From Oceanospirillaceae bacterium (GTDB lineage: Bacteria; Pseudomonadota; Gammaproteobacteria; Pseudomonadales; Balneatricaceae), in NCBI GenBank assembly GCA_003521845.1, contig DPHB01000033.1:1-16881 (forward strand): DNA of 16,881 nucleotides, in the 5' to 3' direction. Positions 7,681-15,063 of the stretch are shown here, in pieces. Under the pieces are notes generated by a model. The model was not told the DNA's origin and did no database searches. It saw nothing but the letters and a program-made list of their open reading frames with translations. The position numbers were made by a program, and so were the translations under genes. The first letter of the stretch is position 1. Each line of letters opens with the position of its first letter.

Positions 7681-7758
7681 CTCTGAGTCTAGTTATTTGG
7701 AAAAGTTCAAAAATAATTTAAATTTAATTTTGAGACAAGATGGGTGCGGCAGCCCCAA

Positions 7759-7914
7759 CGTCATTGCGAGCGCGTTATTCGTCATTGCGAGCGCAGCGAA
7801 GCAACCTCTTCGCACCGGCACTTCGCCTAATAGAGATTGCTTCGCTGCGCTCGCAATGACGAGGCGGTGCCCTTCGCAATGACGAGGTGGTGTCTGCGCA
7901 ATGACGAGGCGGTG
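7759..7914. repeat. Cluster of intergenic palindromic repeats (GTCATTGCGAG family)
   Basis: A large inverted repeat has 30-bp arms (7780-7809 against 7832-7861) that differ at one position, with a 22-base loop. Its outer end is CGTCATTGCGAGCGC. An extra copy of that 15-mer lies to the left at 7759-7773. Two further inverted copies lie to the right, so CGCAATGACGAGGYGGTG recurs at 7852, 7875 and 7897 with 22-23-bp spacing. This GTCATTGCGAG-type palindrome is a widespread intergenic element in bacterial genomes, of the REP/MITE kind. It encodes no protein; the open frame across it is an artefact. Confidence 0.85.
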
Positions 7915-7958
7915 CCACCCGCAAATGGCAACGCCCGTTATGCTGTTAAATAGTACTA

Positions 7959-10805
7959 TCAGTGGGCTTCATCCCAGTTAGCACCTACCCCCATCTCCAC
8001 CACCAGTGGCACATCCAACTGCGCGGCACCTTCCATCGCGTCTTTAACGCCAGCCTGCAAAGTGGCTAACTGATCTTGCGCTACTTCGAACACCAATTCA
8101 TCATGCACCTGCATGATCATGCGCGCGTCGATTGCTTGACTAGCCAACCACTTAGCAACACGGATCATAGCCAGTTTGATAATATCAGCAGCCGTACCCT
8201 GCATAGGCGCGTTAATAGCGGTACGTTCTGCAGCTTGGCGAGCAATGGCGTTGCGCGCTTTAATATTGGGCAAATACAGGCGACGACCAAAGATGGTTTC
8301 TACATAGCCCAGTTCCGCAGCTTGGGCGCGAGTGTTGTCCATGTATTCTTGCACCCCCGGGTAGCGGCTAAAATAACGCCCGATATAGTCCTGGCTTTCG
8401 CCCCTGCTAATACCTAGTTGTTTAGCCAAACCAAAGGCCGACATCCCATAGATCAAGCCAAAGTTGATGGCCTTAGCACTACGCCGCTGATCGCTAGATA
8501 CCTGATCAGGAGCCACTTCAAATACTTCCGCTGCCGTGGCTCGGTGTACATCTTGGCCTTGTGCAAAAGCCGTCAACAAGCCTTGGTCGCCTGACAAGTG
8601 AGCCATGATGCGTAACTCAATTTGCGAATAGTCAGCCGCCATCATTATTTGGCCAGCTGGCGCTACAAAAGCATGGCGAATACGTCGCCCTTCGGCTGTG
8701 CGGATGGGGATATTCTGCAAGTTTGGATCACTGGAAGACAAGCGTCCAGTGGCGGTCACGCCCTGATGGTAAGACGTGTGTATACGCCCACTACCTTTAT
8801 TAATCTGTAGCGGTAGCTTGTCAGTATAGGTTGATTTTAGTTTCGAGAGACTTCGATGCTCCATTAGTAAGCGCGGTAATTCGTAGTCTTGAGCTAACTC
8901 CTGCAGGACAGGTTCCGCCGTCGAAGGCTGGCCTTTTGGCGTCTTCTTTAAAATGGGCAGGCCCAGTTTTTCATAAAGAATAACGCCCAACTGCTTGGTA
9001 GACGCTAGGTTAAAAATTTCGCCTGCTAGTTCATGAGTGCTACGCTCCAGCTCCTGTAAACGTTGGCCAAGTGTCTGACTTTGCAAACCTAACACTGTGG
9101 CATCTACTTTGGCACCTGTGCGCTCTATGTTAGCCAAGACGCTAATAAGCGGTTGCTCTATATCTGTGTAGACCTTGGCTAGTTCTGGCTCTTGGGCTAG
9201 TAGATCATCAAAATGCATGCACAAACGTAGGGCAATATCAGCATCTTCTGCCGCATAAGGCACCGCTTGTTCTAAATCAATTTGATTAAACGTTAACTGT
9301 TTGGCGCCTTTACCAGCGATATCTTCAAACTTTAGGTTTTGGTGATCCAAATAAAGATGGGCCAAGTCATCCAGATTATGACGGGTTGCGGTAGAGTTAT
9401 GCACATAGGACTGTAACATGCTGTCTTTGATCTGCGCTTGCCACTGGATATCGTATTTTGCCAGCACGTTCATGTCATATTTAAGATTTTGACCACAAAT
9501 AAGCTGCTTTGGATTTTCTAGCAAGGGCTTGATCATAGCAATCAAACGTGCGCGGCTGATTTGATCTGGCGCACCCACGTAGTCATGAGCACAGGGAATA
9601 TATACAGCTTCACCTGGCTTGATAGCCAAGGATATACCCACCAGCTGGGCTTCCATATAATCAAGGCTGGTGGTTTCCGTATCAAAGGCAAAGTAGTCTG
9701 CCTGTTGGCACCGCTGCAACCAGGCTTGCGCTTCACTTTCTGTTAATGCCAACTGGTAGTCAGTGCTGTCTACCTGTACTGGCACAGGCTTTGCCAGTGC
9801 CGGCTCACTGCTCGGCGCACCACCAAACATATCACCAGTAGCAGATGTGGTACTAGATGCTGGTGTGCTGGCCGGGGCCGCCGTGCTAGGTGGCGTATCG
9901 GCGGTCACACCTTCTGCTTGTAATACGCGCGCCCAATTGCCAAATTCCAGTTCTTCATACCAACCCAGCAAGGCTGCCTGATCTACTGGCTGCGGCTTAA
10001 TTTCCAGCAAGCCATGATCCAGTTCTACATCTAGCTTGATGGTGGTTAACTGCTTAGATAACGGCAAATCGGGCAAGGCTGCGCGCAACTTCTCGCCAAT
10101 CTTGCCGCCAATCTCATCGGCGTTTTCCATCAAGGTGGCAAGATCTTCGTAGGCTGCCAACCATTTCACCGCTGTCTTCGGACCAGCACCAGGTACACCC
10201 GGAATGTTATCCACCTTGTCACCGGTAATGGCCAAATAGTCAATAATCTGTTCTGGCTTGACACCAAATTTTTCTACCACACCATCACGATCCATATAGG
10301 TATTGGTCATGGTATTAATTAATTTGACGTGATCACTGACCAACTGCGCCATGTCCTTGTCGCCTGTAGATATCAAGGTATCCACACCCTGCTCCGTCGC
10401 TTGGCTGGCTAAGGTACCAATAACATCGTCGGCCTCAACGCCTGGAATCACTAGTAAAGGCAGACCCATAGCCTTAATGATGTTATGAATCGGCTCAATC
10501 TGTGGACGCAAGTCATCCGGCATAGGGGGACGATGCGCCTTGTACTCACTGTACATCTCGTTACGAAAGGTTGGCCCTTTGGCATCAAAAATCACGATGA
10601 TGTTAGCGTTGGTGTAATCTTTGCGTAGGCTGCGCATCATATTGATGACACCCTTAATCGCCCCAGTTGGCATGCCTTTGCTGTTCGTCAAAGGAGGCAA
10701 AGCATGATAGGCACGAAACAGGTATGAAGACCCGTCAACTAGGACCACTGGAACAGAAACATCTTGCGGCATTGGGCGATCTCTATGAGGATGTTTGGTG
10801 CTCAT
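7959..10805 (-). CDS. polA: DNA polymerase I
   Basis: PolA fills gaps and removes RNA primers in replication and repair. In the 948-residue protein the 5'-3' exonuclease domain covers about 18-300 (VDGSSYLFRAYHA, EADD, STGDKDMAQL, ITGDKVDNIPGVPG). A Pro/Ala/Ser/Thr-rich linker follows (about 301-345). The 3'-5' proofreading domain keeps all its acids: DTE at 375-377, D444 in KYDMN, Y517 and D521. The polymerase domain has DYSQIELR with D725, the O-helix RRSAKAINFGLIYG with K778, and a late VHDE motif. All three activities should be intact. A second ATG at codon 12 (10772) is a possible true start, because neither ATG has a strong ribosome site and homologues begin near there. Confidence 0.97.
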   Translation of the reverse strand: MSTKHPHRDRPMPQDVSVPVVLVDGSSYLFRAYHALPPLTNSKGMPTGAIKGVINMMRSLRKDYTNANIIVIFDAKGPTFRNEMYSEYKAHRPPMPDDLRPQIEPIHNIIKAMGLPLLVIPGVEADDVIGTLASQATEQGVDTLISTGDKDMAQLVSDHVKLINTMTNTYMDRDGVVEKFGVKPEQIIDYLAITGDKVDNIPGVPGAGPKTAVKWLAAYEDLATLMENADEIGGKIGEKLRAALPDLPLSKQLTTIKLDVELDHGLLEIKPQPVDQAALLGWYEELEFGNWARVLQAEGVTADTPPSTAAPASTPASSTTSATGDMFGGAPSSEPALAKPVPVQVDSTDYQLALTESEAQAWLQRCQQADYFAFDTETTSLDYMEAQLVGISLAIKPGEAVYIPCAHDYVGAPDQISRARLIAMIKPLLENPKQLICGQNLKYDMNVLAKYDIQWQAQIKDSMLQSYVHNSTATRHNLDDLAHLYLDHQNLKFEDIAGKGAKQLTFNQIDLEQAVPYAAEDADIALRLCMHFDDLLAQEPELAKVYTDIEQPLISVLANIERTGAKVDATVLGLQSQTLGQRLQELERSTHELAGEIFNLASTKQLGVILYEKLGLPILKKTPKGQPSTAEPVLQELAQDYELPRLLMEHRSLSKLKSTYTDKLPLQINKGSGRIHTSYHQGVTATGRLSSSDPNLQNIPIRTAEGRRIRHAFVAPAGQIMMAADYSQIELRIMAHLSGDQGLLTAFAQGQDVHRATAAEVFEVAPDQVSSDQRRSAKAINFGLIYGMSAFGLAKQLGISRGESQDYIGRYFSRYPGVQEYMDNTRAQAAELGYVETIFGRRLYLPNIKARNAIARQAAERTAINAPMQGTAADIIKLAMIRVAKWLASQAIDARMIMQVHDELVFEVAQDQLATLQAGVKDAMEGAAQLDVPLVVEMGVGANWDEAH

Positions 10806-10976
10806 TTCAGAGCAGCTTGGAAAACCCTAAGCCTATCATAAGCACAGCTAGTTTGCTGCTATCTTTGGCGCCACCTAGCCGCTATCACTGGGTGCTTTGT
10901 GCATAGAAATACTTGTATCCTGCTTCATCAAAGCGTACTATTTGCAGCCATTTTAGTCATCGCCCACATAAGTACT

Positions 10977-11957
10977 ATGGCCGTTTATACACATCTATCC
11001 CACGCACAAATCGCTGAATATTTAGAACCCTTTAATTTAGGGGAACTGATCAGTTTTAAAGGCATCAGTGGCGGCGTAGAAAACACCAACTACTTTATTA
11101 CCACTCAGGTACCTGGCCAGCCTAAGCACGACTCTGTGCTAACTTTGTTTGAAGACCTAAGCTACGAAAACCTGCCTTACTTTGTTTCCCTTACGGATCA
11201 CCTAGTAGAGCATAGCGTGACTGTACCTGCGCCTTTACGTGACGAATTTGGCGTGGCCCTTAAACGCTTAGCCGACCGCCCTACCTTGTTGTTCCCACGC
11301 TTTGCTGGTGATCACTTGCCGCGCAGTGCTATTACTCCAGAAGCTTGCGCCATCATGGGCAAAGAATTAGCAGCAATGCACAAAGCAGGCCTTAGCTTTG
11401 ATCTAGAGCGTGAAGCTCATCGCGGTCAAGCTTGGTGGACAGAATTGGGCCCTCGCGCCAGCCAATGTATTAGTGCAGAAGAAGGCGCCCTATTAATCGG
11501 GGCTATCAACGCCTATCAAGCCATGTTGCAACAAGGTGTGGATTTACCTAAGGGCGTGGTGCATGGTGATTTATTCCATGACAATGCCTTGTTCGACGGC
11601 ACCAGCTACAGTGCCATTATCGATGTCTACAACGCCTGCACAGACTTTTTGCTCTACGACGTGGCTGTGACAGTCAATGATTGGTGTATCGCCGCTAACG
11701 GCAGTATTCGTGAAGACTTATACCAGGCCTTTGTAGAAGCCTACCATCAGGTTAGGCCTTTTACCTCTGCCGAGGCTGACTACTGGAGCATGATGCTACA
11801 GACCGCAGCCATGCGCTTTTGGCTATCACGCCTAGAAACCTACCACGGTTTGGATTCTCACCAACGCGAAGAAGGTGTGACGGTACTCAAAGATCCTGAT
11901 GCTATTCGCGACATCTTATTGTTACGCCAAAAGCACCAGCATCCGCTACCTCAATAA
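10977..11957 (+). CDS. thrB: Homoserine kinase, aminoglycoside-phosphotransferase-like type (ThrB)
   Basis: This kinase phosphorylates homoserine on the way to threonine. It belongs to the APH-like fold family used by Pseudomonas and relatives, not the GHMP-type ThrB of E. coli. From the ATG at 10977 the protein has 326 residues and begins MAVYTHLSHAQIAEYL, which aligns with the start of known members. Features are the N-lobe ISGGVENTNYFI segment (30-41), the Brenner-type catalytic loop HGDLFHDN (197-204) and the metal-binding aspartate in IIDVYNACTD (D216). The open frame extends 26 codons upstream with hydrophobic residues, but these look untranslated. It ends 13 bp before the convergent znuA. 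Confidence 0.92.
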   Translation: MAVYTHLSHAQIAEYLEPFNLGELISFKGISGGVENTNYFITTQVPGQPKHDSVLTLFEDLSYENLPYFVSLTDHLVEHSVTVPAPLRDEFGVALKRLADRPTLLFPRFAGDHLPRSAITPEACAIMGKELAAMHKAGLSFDLEREAHRGQAWWTELGPRASQCISAEEGALLIGAINAYQAMLQQGVDLPKGVVHGDLFHDNALFDGTSYSAIIDVYNACTDFLLYDVAVTVNDWCIAANGSIREDLYQAFVEAYHQVRPFTSAEADYWSMMLQTAAMRFWLSRLETYHGLDSHQREEGVTVLKDPDAIRDILLLRQKHQHPLPQ

Positions 11958-11970
11958 GCGCACTCATTAA

Positions 11971-12900
11971 CTAGTGGTTATGCGCTAACTCACATTGCTC
12001 TAGGCTCTTGCCTAGGCCATCAAAGTAACGCCATAGGTTATCCTCACCAGGCTTAACCTGCCAAGCTAGCAAGTCAATTTCCACTGCTTCAATACCTTGC
12101 GCCGCTACCTTGTTAAGCAAGGCTTGATTGGCTTCGGCATCGACTAGAATACAAGCCACCTTGTCGGCTTCAATAAGATCAAAAATCTGCTTTAAATTCT
12201 TCACCCCAGACTGACTACCCGACTCATCGGCAATGCTACCTAAACCAGTAATGGACATGCTGGTTTCATAGGGGCCAAGAGCATCATGGTAAGTGATATA
12301 AGCAACTTCATGTTGTTTAAAATATTGCTGCCATTGCGCCTCTTGTTGTAGCAATTTTGCTTCTAATTGCTGCCAACGTGCCGCTAAGTCGTTTTCTAAA
12401 GTAGGTTCCAAAGCAATCGCTTTTTCTACCATCGCAGCCATGGCATCGCGAGCAAAATCAGGGCTAGCCCAAGGGTGCAGACTGCCATGATCATGCCCGG
12501 CGTGGTCGCCATGCTCTTCGTGTTCTTCGTGTTCTTCGTGTTCTTCAGCGAGCCTATCCGCAGTCAAAATAAGTTGCTGATGATCTGCTTTACGGGCCAT
12601 TATTTTTGTCAGATAGGGTTCAATTTCTGGCCCCAACCAGATGACCAAATCGGCTTCTTGCAAACGCTTCATGTGACTCGCACGTAGGCTAAAGTCATGA
12701 GGCGTCACCCCTACCGGCACAAGCGGTTCTTGCCAACCCAAACCTAAGTCAGCCTGCATCAAAGCTAAAGGACGGATGCTGGTTACCAGCTTTAATTCAT
12801 TAATACTTTGCGCGTAGCTGCAAGCAGCACTTGCGAAACCAAATAGCAAACCAGCAATCGCGGCTAACTTGCGTACAGATGGAACAACAGAAACAGACAT
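11971..12900 (-). CDS. znuA: Zinc ABC transporter periplasmic binding protein ZnuA
   Basis: ZnuA captures zinc in the periplasm and delivers it to ZnuBC. From the ATG at 12900, preceded by AGGG, the protein has 309 residues with a signal peptide (about 1-30, ending SYAQ). Metal-ligand histidines are visible in TPHDFSLR (H68), LHPW (H142) and TYHDALGPYE (H205). Cys250 and Cys303 match the disulfide of E. coli ZnuA. A His/Glu/Asp-rich loop (about 118-138, repeated EEH then HAGHDHG) is the expected zinc-gathering loop. The open frame extends 18 codons upstream, but that would start inside the promoter and operator. The Zur box upstream indicates repression when zinc is plentiful. Confidence 0.95.
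   Translation of the reverse strand: MSVSVVPSVRKLAAIAGLLFGFASAACSYAQSINELKLVTSIRPLALMQADLGLGWQEPLVPVGVTPHDFSLRASHMKRLQEADLVIWLGPEIEPYLTKIMARKADHQQLILTADRLAEEHEEHEEHEEHGDHAGHDHGSLHPWASPDFARDAMAAMVEKAIALEPTLENDLAARWQQLEAKLLQQEAQWQQYFKQHEVAYITYHDALGPYETSMSITGLGSIADESGSQSGVKNLKQIFDLIEADKVACILVDAEANQALLNKVAAQGIEAVEIDLLAWQVKPGEDNLWRYFDGLGKSLEQCELAHNH
12512..12547. repeat. In-frame 9-bp tandem repeat coding EEH in znuA
   Basis: Four consecutive 9-bp units (TGCTCTTCG, TGTTCTTCG twice, TGTTCTTCA on the plus strand) encode repeated Glu-Glu-His on the minus strand. Slippage would add or remove whole EEH units without breaking the frame, changing the number of histidines in the zinc loop. Confidence 0.85.
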
Positions 12901-12952
12901 ATCAACCCTACTAGATGGCAATTTAGATAAACAAACATAGCGAAGGGCGCGC

Positions 12953-12981
12953 ATGTTATGTTATATTATAACACTTGTCAA
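12953..12981 (-). promoter_or_regulatory. znuA promoter
   Basis: On the minus strand a perfect -35 box TTGACA (12976-12981) is followed after exactly 17 bp by TAACAT (12953-12958), a 4/6 match to the -10 box. Transcription would start near 12946, about 45 bp before the znuA ATG. The spacer is filled by the Zur operator. Confidence 0.7.
12955..12977. promoter_or_regulatory. Zur operator between znuA and zur
   Basis: The core TGTTATATTATAACA (12959-12973) is a perfect palindrome around one central base. The 23-bp site matches the gammaproteobacterial Zur box as I recall it (ATGTTATANTATAACAT core with GAA/TTC ends) at about 18 of 22 defined positions. It sits between the -35 and -10 boxes of znuA and within 30-50 bp of the zur start, so one Zur dimer pair could repress znuA and also zur-znuCB. 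Confidence 0.88.
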
Positions 12982-13006
12982 TTTGAATCATATTCGAGAC
13001 ACTAGA

Positions 13007-13510
13007 ATGCAGAGCACCCCTTTCCAACAACACGACCATAGTCATTGTATTGCTACGGCCATGCAACAGGCCCAAGGCCTATGCCAGGAACGCGGTGTGC
13101 GGCTCACCCCTGTAAGACAGCGGGTACTGGAGCTAGTTTGGCAAAGTCACCAACCTTTGGGGGCCTATGATTTGTTAGCTAGGCTTGGTGAAGATGGGTT
13201 CAATTCTGCGCCACCCACTGTGTACCGCGCCCTGGACTTCTTACAAGAACAAGGGCTGATTCATAAACTCACCAGCGTCAATGCCTATACTGGTTGCTGC
13301 AGCCCTGGCACGCCCCACGAAGGCCATTTTTTCCTATGCCTTAGCTGCAACCAAGCCCTGGAACTGGATACCAGCACCTTACAAGAATCTTTGCAATCTA
13401 GTGCCAATACCCACGGCTTTACCATTGCCCAACAAACCATAGAAGTCACAGGCTTCTGTGCCCGCTGCCTAGCCAATGATAAACAACCTGGCCATACCCA
13501 ACATGACTAG
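13007..13510 (+). CDS. zur: Zinc uptake regulator Zur (Fur family)
   Basis: Zur is a Fur-family repressor that binds DNA when loaded with zinc. From the ATG at 13007 the protein has 167 residues. It has an N-terminal winged helix with RLTPVRQRVLELV (32-44) and recognition-helix region PPTVYRALDFLQEQGLIHKL (69-88). The dimerisation domain has two CXXC pairs for structural zinc (CLSC 111-114, CARC 151-154) and a GTPHEGHFFLC stretch with regulatory-site histidines. The frame extends upstream to 12953, but that start would place the Zur box inside the coding region. It overlaps znuC by 8 bp. Position between znuA and znuC, as in Pseudomonas, supports Zur over Fur. Confidence 0.95.
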   Translation: MQSTPFQQHDHSHCIATAMQQAQGLCQERGVRLTPVRQRVLELVWQSHQPLGAYDLLARLGEDGFNSAPPTVYRALDFLQEQGLIHKLTSVNAYTGCCSPGTPHEGHFFLCLSCNQALELDTSTLQESLQSSANTHGFTIAQQTIEVTGFCARCLANDKQPGHTQHD

Positions 13511-14279
13511 TCCCTTGTTGAGCGCCCAAGGGTTACAGGTTACGCAAGGCGGCCGCAGTTTAATCCACGATGTTAGCTTGGCATTGCAAGCTGCTCAGAT
13601 CACCACCTTGATTGGCCCCAACGGCGCTGGCAAGTCGACACTTGTGCGTACCTTGTTAGGCTTGCAGAAGGCCAGTGCAGGTAGCGTGGTGAAAAGCAAG
13701 GGCCTACGCATTGGCTACATGCCACAGAAGTTAAACCTTGAGTCGACCTTACCCCTAACGGTACAACGCTTTTTGGATTTAGGTTTAGGCAAGCACCCTC
13801 TAGGTTCCCAAACCTATACCAATATGGCCTCGGCTTGCCGTGTCACCCACTTATTAAGCCAGCCGATGCAGCACCTTTCGGGCGGTGAAACACAGCGCGT
13901 ACTCTTGTTACGTGCGCTACTCAATAGTCCACAATTGTTGATCCTAGATGAACCTGTACAAGGTGTAGACATTGGTGGCCAGGTTGCCATGTATGAACTC
14001 ATTGTGGATATTCGTGACCAACTAGGTTGCGGTATTTTGATGATTTCTCATGATCTGCATATGGTGGCTGCAGCAACGGACCAAGTTATTTGCCTTAACC
14101 AGCACGTATGTTGTTCTGGCCATCCTGAGCAAGTAAGCCAAGATCCTGCGGTTATTGAGCTATTTGGGCTACAGGGTGCCAGCGCCCTAGCTGTATATAA
14201 CCACCAGCACAATCACCATCACGACAGCCATGGCACCATTATCCCTGGCCAACACCATGAGGCCTGCAACCATGATTGA
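13503..14279 (+). CDS. znuC: Zinc ABC transporter ATP-binding protein ZnuC
   Basis: ZnuC powers zinc import through the ZnuB channel. From the ATG at 13503 the protein has 258 residues: Walker A GPNGAGKST (38-46), Q-loop Q75, signature LSGGE (125-129), Walker B LLILDEP (145-151) and switch histidine H183 in ISHD. The last 30 residues are a His-rich tail (NHQHNHHHDSH and more) that may hold cytoplasmic zinc. The start lies inside the last codons of zur (ATGACTAG), an 8-bp overlap implying translational coupling. An ATG nine codons earlier is possible but less likely. znuB overlaps its end in the same way. Confidence 0.96.
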   Translation: MTSPLLSAQGLQVTQGGRSLIHDVSLALQAAQITTLIGPNGAGKSTLVRTLLGLQKASAGSVVKSKGLRIGYMPQKLNLESTLPLTVQRFLDLGLGKHPLGSQTYTNMASACRVTHLLSQPMQHLSGGETQRVLLLRALLNSPQLLILDEPVQGVDIGGQVAMYELIVDIRDQLGCGILMISHDLHMVAAATDQVICLNQHVCCSGHPEQVSQDPAVIELFGLQGASALAVYNHQHNHHHDSHGTIIPGQHHEACNHD

Positions 14280-15063
14280 ACTATTATTGTGGCCATGGCT
14301 GGGCGGTATGCTCATTGCAACCACAACGGGCCCCCTAGGTTCATTTATGGTGTGGCGCCGTATGGCCTATTTTGGTGACACCCTTGCCCATGCCGCCCTA
14401 TTGGGTGTGGCATTGGGCTGGATCTTGCAAATCAACCTTACTTTAGCTGTGGTGATATTTTGTTTACTGTTAGCCATCTTACTCAGCACACTCATGTATC
14501 AGCGCATCATTGCTGCTGATACCCTACTCGGTATCTTGTCCCATAGTAGTCTAGCTATCGGCCTCGTGATCATTAGCTTATTTAACGACCAACCCGTTGA
14601 CCTGATGGCTATGTTATTTGGTGATCTCTTGGCTTTAGGTCAAGCGGACATGCTATGGATTAGTATTAGCGCCATAGGGGTATTAGGCATACTGGCTTAC
14701 TTTTGGCAGCCTTTGCTCAATCACACCATCAGTCCGGAATTGGCCCATGTAGAAGGGGTTAATACCAACTTAATGCGCACCCTACTGTTTGTGTTAATTG
14801 CTCTGGTTATCGCCATAGCCATGAAGGTAGTTGGCGTCTTGTTGATCACTTCATTACTGATCATTCCGGCAGCCAGTGCTAGACGCCTATCGCGCACCCC
14901 AGAGCAAATGGCTATTTGGGCAGCAATATTGGGCTGTTTAGCCGTAAGCGGCGGCATGGCTCTGTCTTGGTTTTATGACACCCCAGCAGGCCCATCCATT
15001 GTTATGATAGCCAGCGGTGTATTCTTTGCCATGTACCTAATGCCCAAGTGGCAGCAAGCTTAA
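14272..15063 (+). CDS. znuB: Zinc ABC transporter permease ZnuB
   Basis: ZnuB is the inner-membrane channel of the high-affinity zinc importer. The 263-residue protein from the ATG at 14272 begins MIELLLWPWLGGMLIA and is close to E. coli ZnuB along its length. Recognisable blocks are GPLGSFMVWRRMAYFGDTLAHA, DTLLGILSHSSLAIGL, VDLMAMLFGDLLA, ISPELAHVEGV, SLLIIPAASARRLSRTPEQMA and FYDTPAGPS. It is rich in membrane spans. The start overlaps the znuC stop by 8 bp (ATGATTGA); the upstream in-frame ATG at 14230 would prepend residues the family lacks. Its stop overlaps the next gene's start. Confidence 0.96.
   Translation: MIELLLWPWLGGMLIATTTGPLGSFMVWRRMAYFGDTLAHAALLGVALGWILQINLTLAVVIFCLLLAILLSTLMYQRIIAADTLLGILSHSSLAIGLVIISLFNDQPVDLMAMLFGDLLALGQADMLWISISAIGVLGILAYFWQPLLNHTISPELAHVEGVNTNLMRTLLFVLIALVIAIAMKVVGVLLITSLLIIPAASARRLSRTPEQMAIWAAILGCLAVSGGMALSWFYDTPAGPSIVMIASGVFFAMYLMPKWQQA

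Noticed and set aside
7697..7882. A 61-codon open frame in the engB-polA gap
   Set aside because: Most of it is the GTCATTGCGAG palindrome read as protein, which gives chance open frames wherever it occurs.
10899..10976. An N-terminal extension of thrB with a hydrophobic, signal-like stretch
   Set aside because: Homoserine kinase is cytosolic, and its relatives begin at the position of the ATG at 10977.
12901..12954. Upstream start for znuA at 12954
   Set aside because: Translation from there would begin at the -10 box and operator of its own promoter. The ATG at 12900 has a ribosome site and gives a normal signal peptide.
12953..13006. Upstream start for zur at 12953
   Set aside because: It would put the Zur operator within codons 1-8 of zur, and the extra residues have no Fur-family counterpart.
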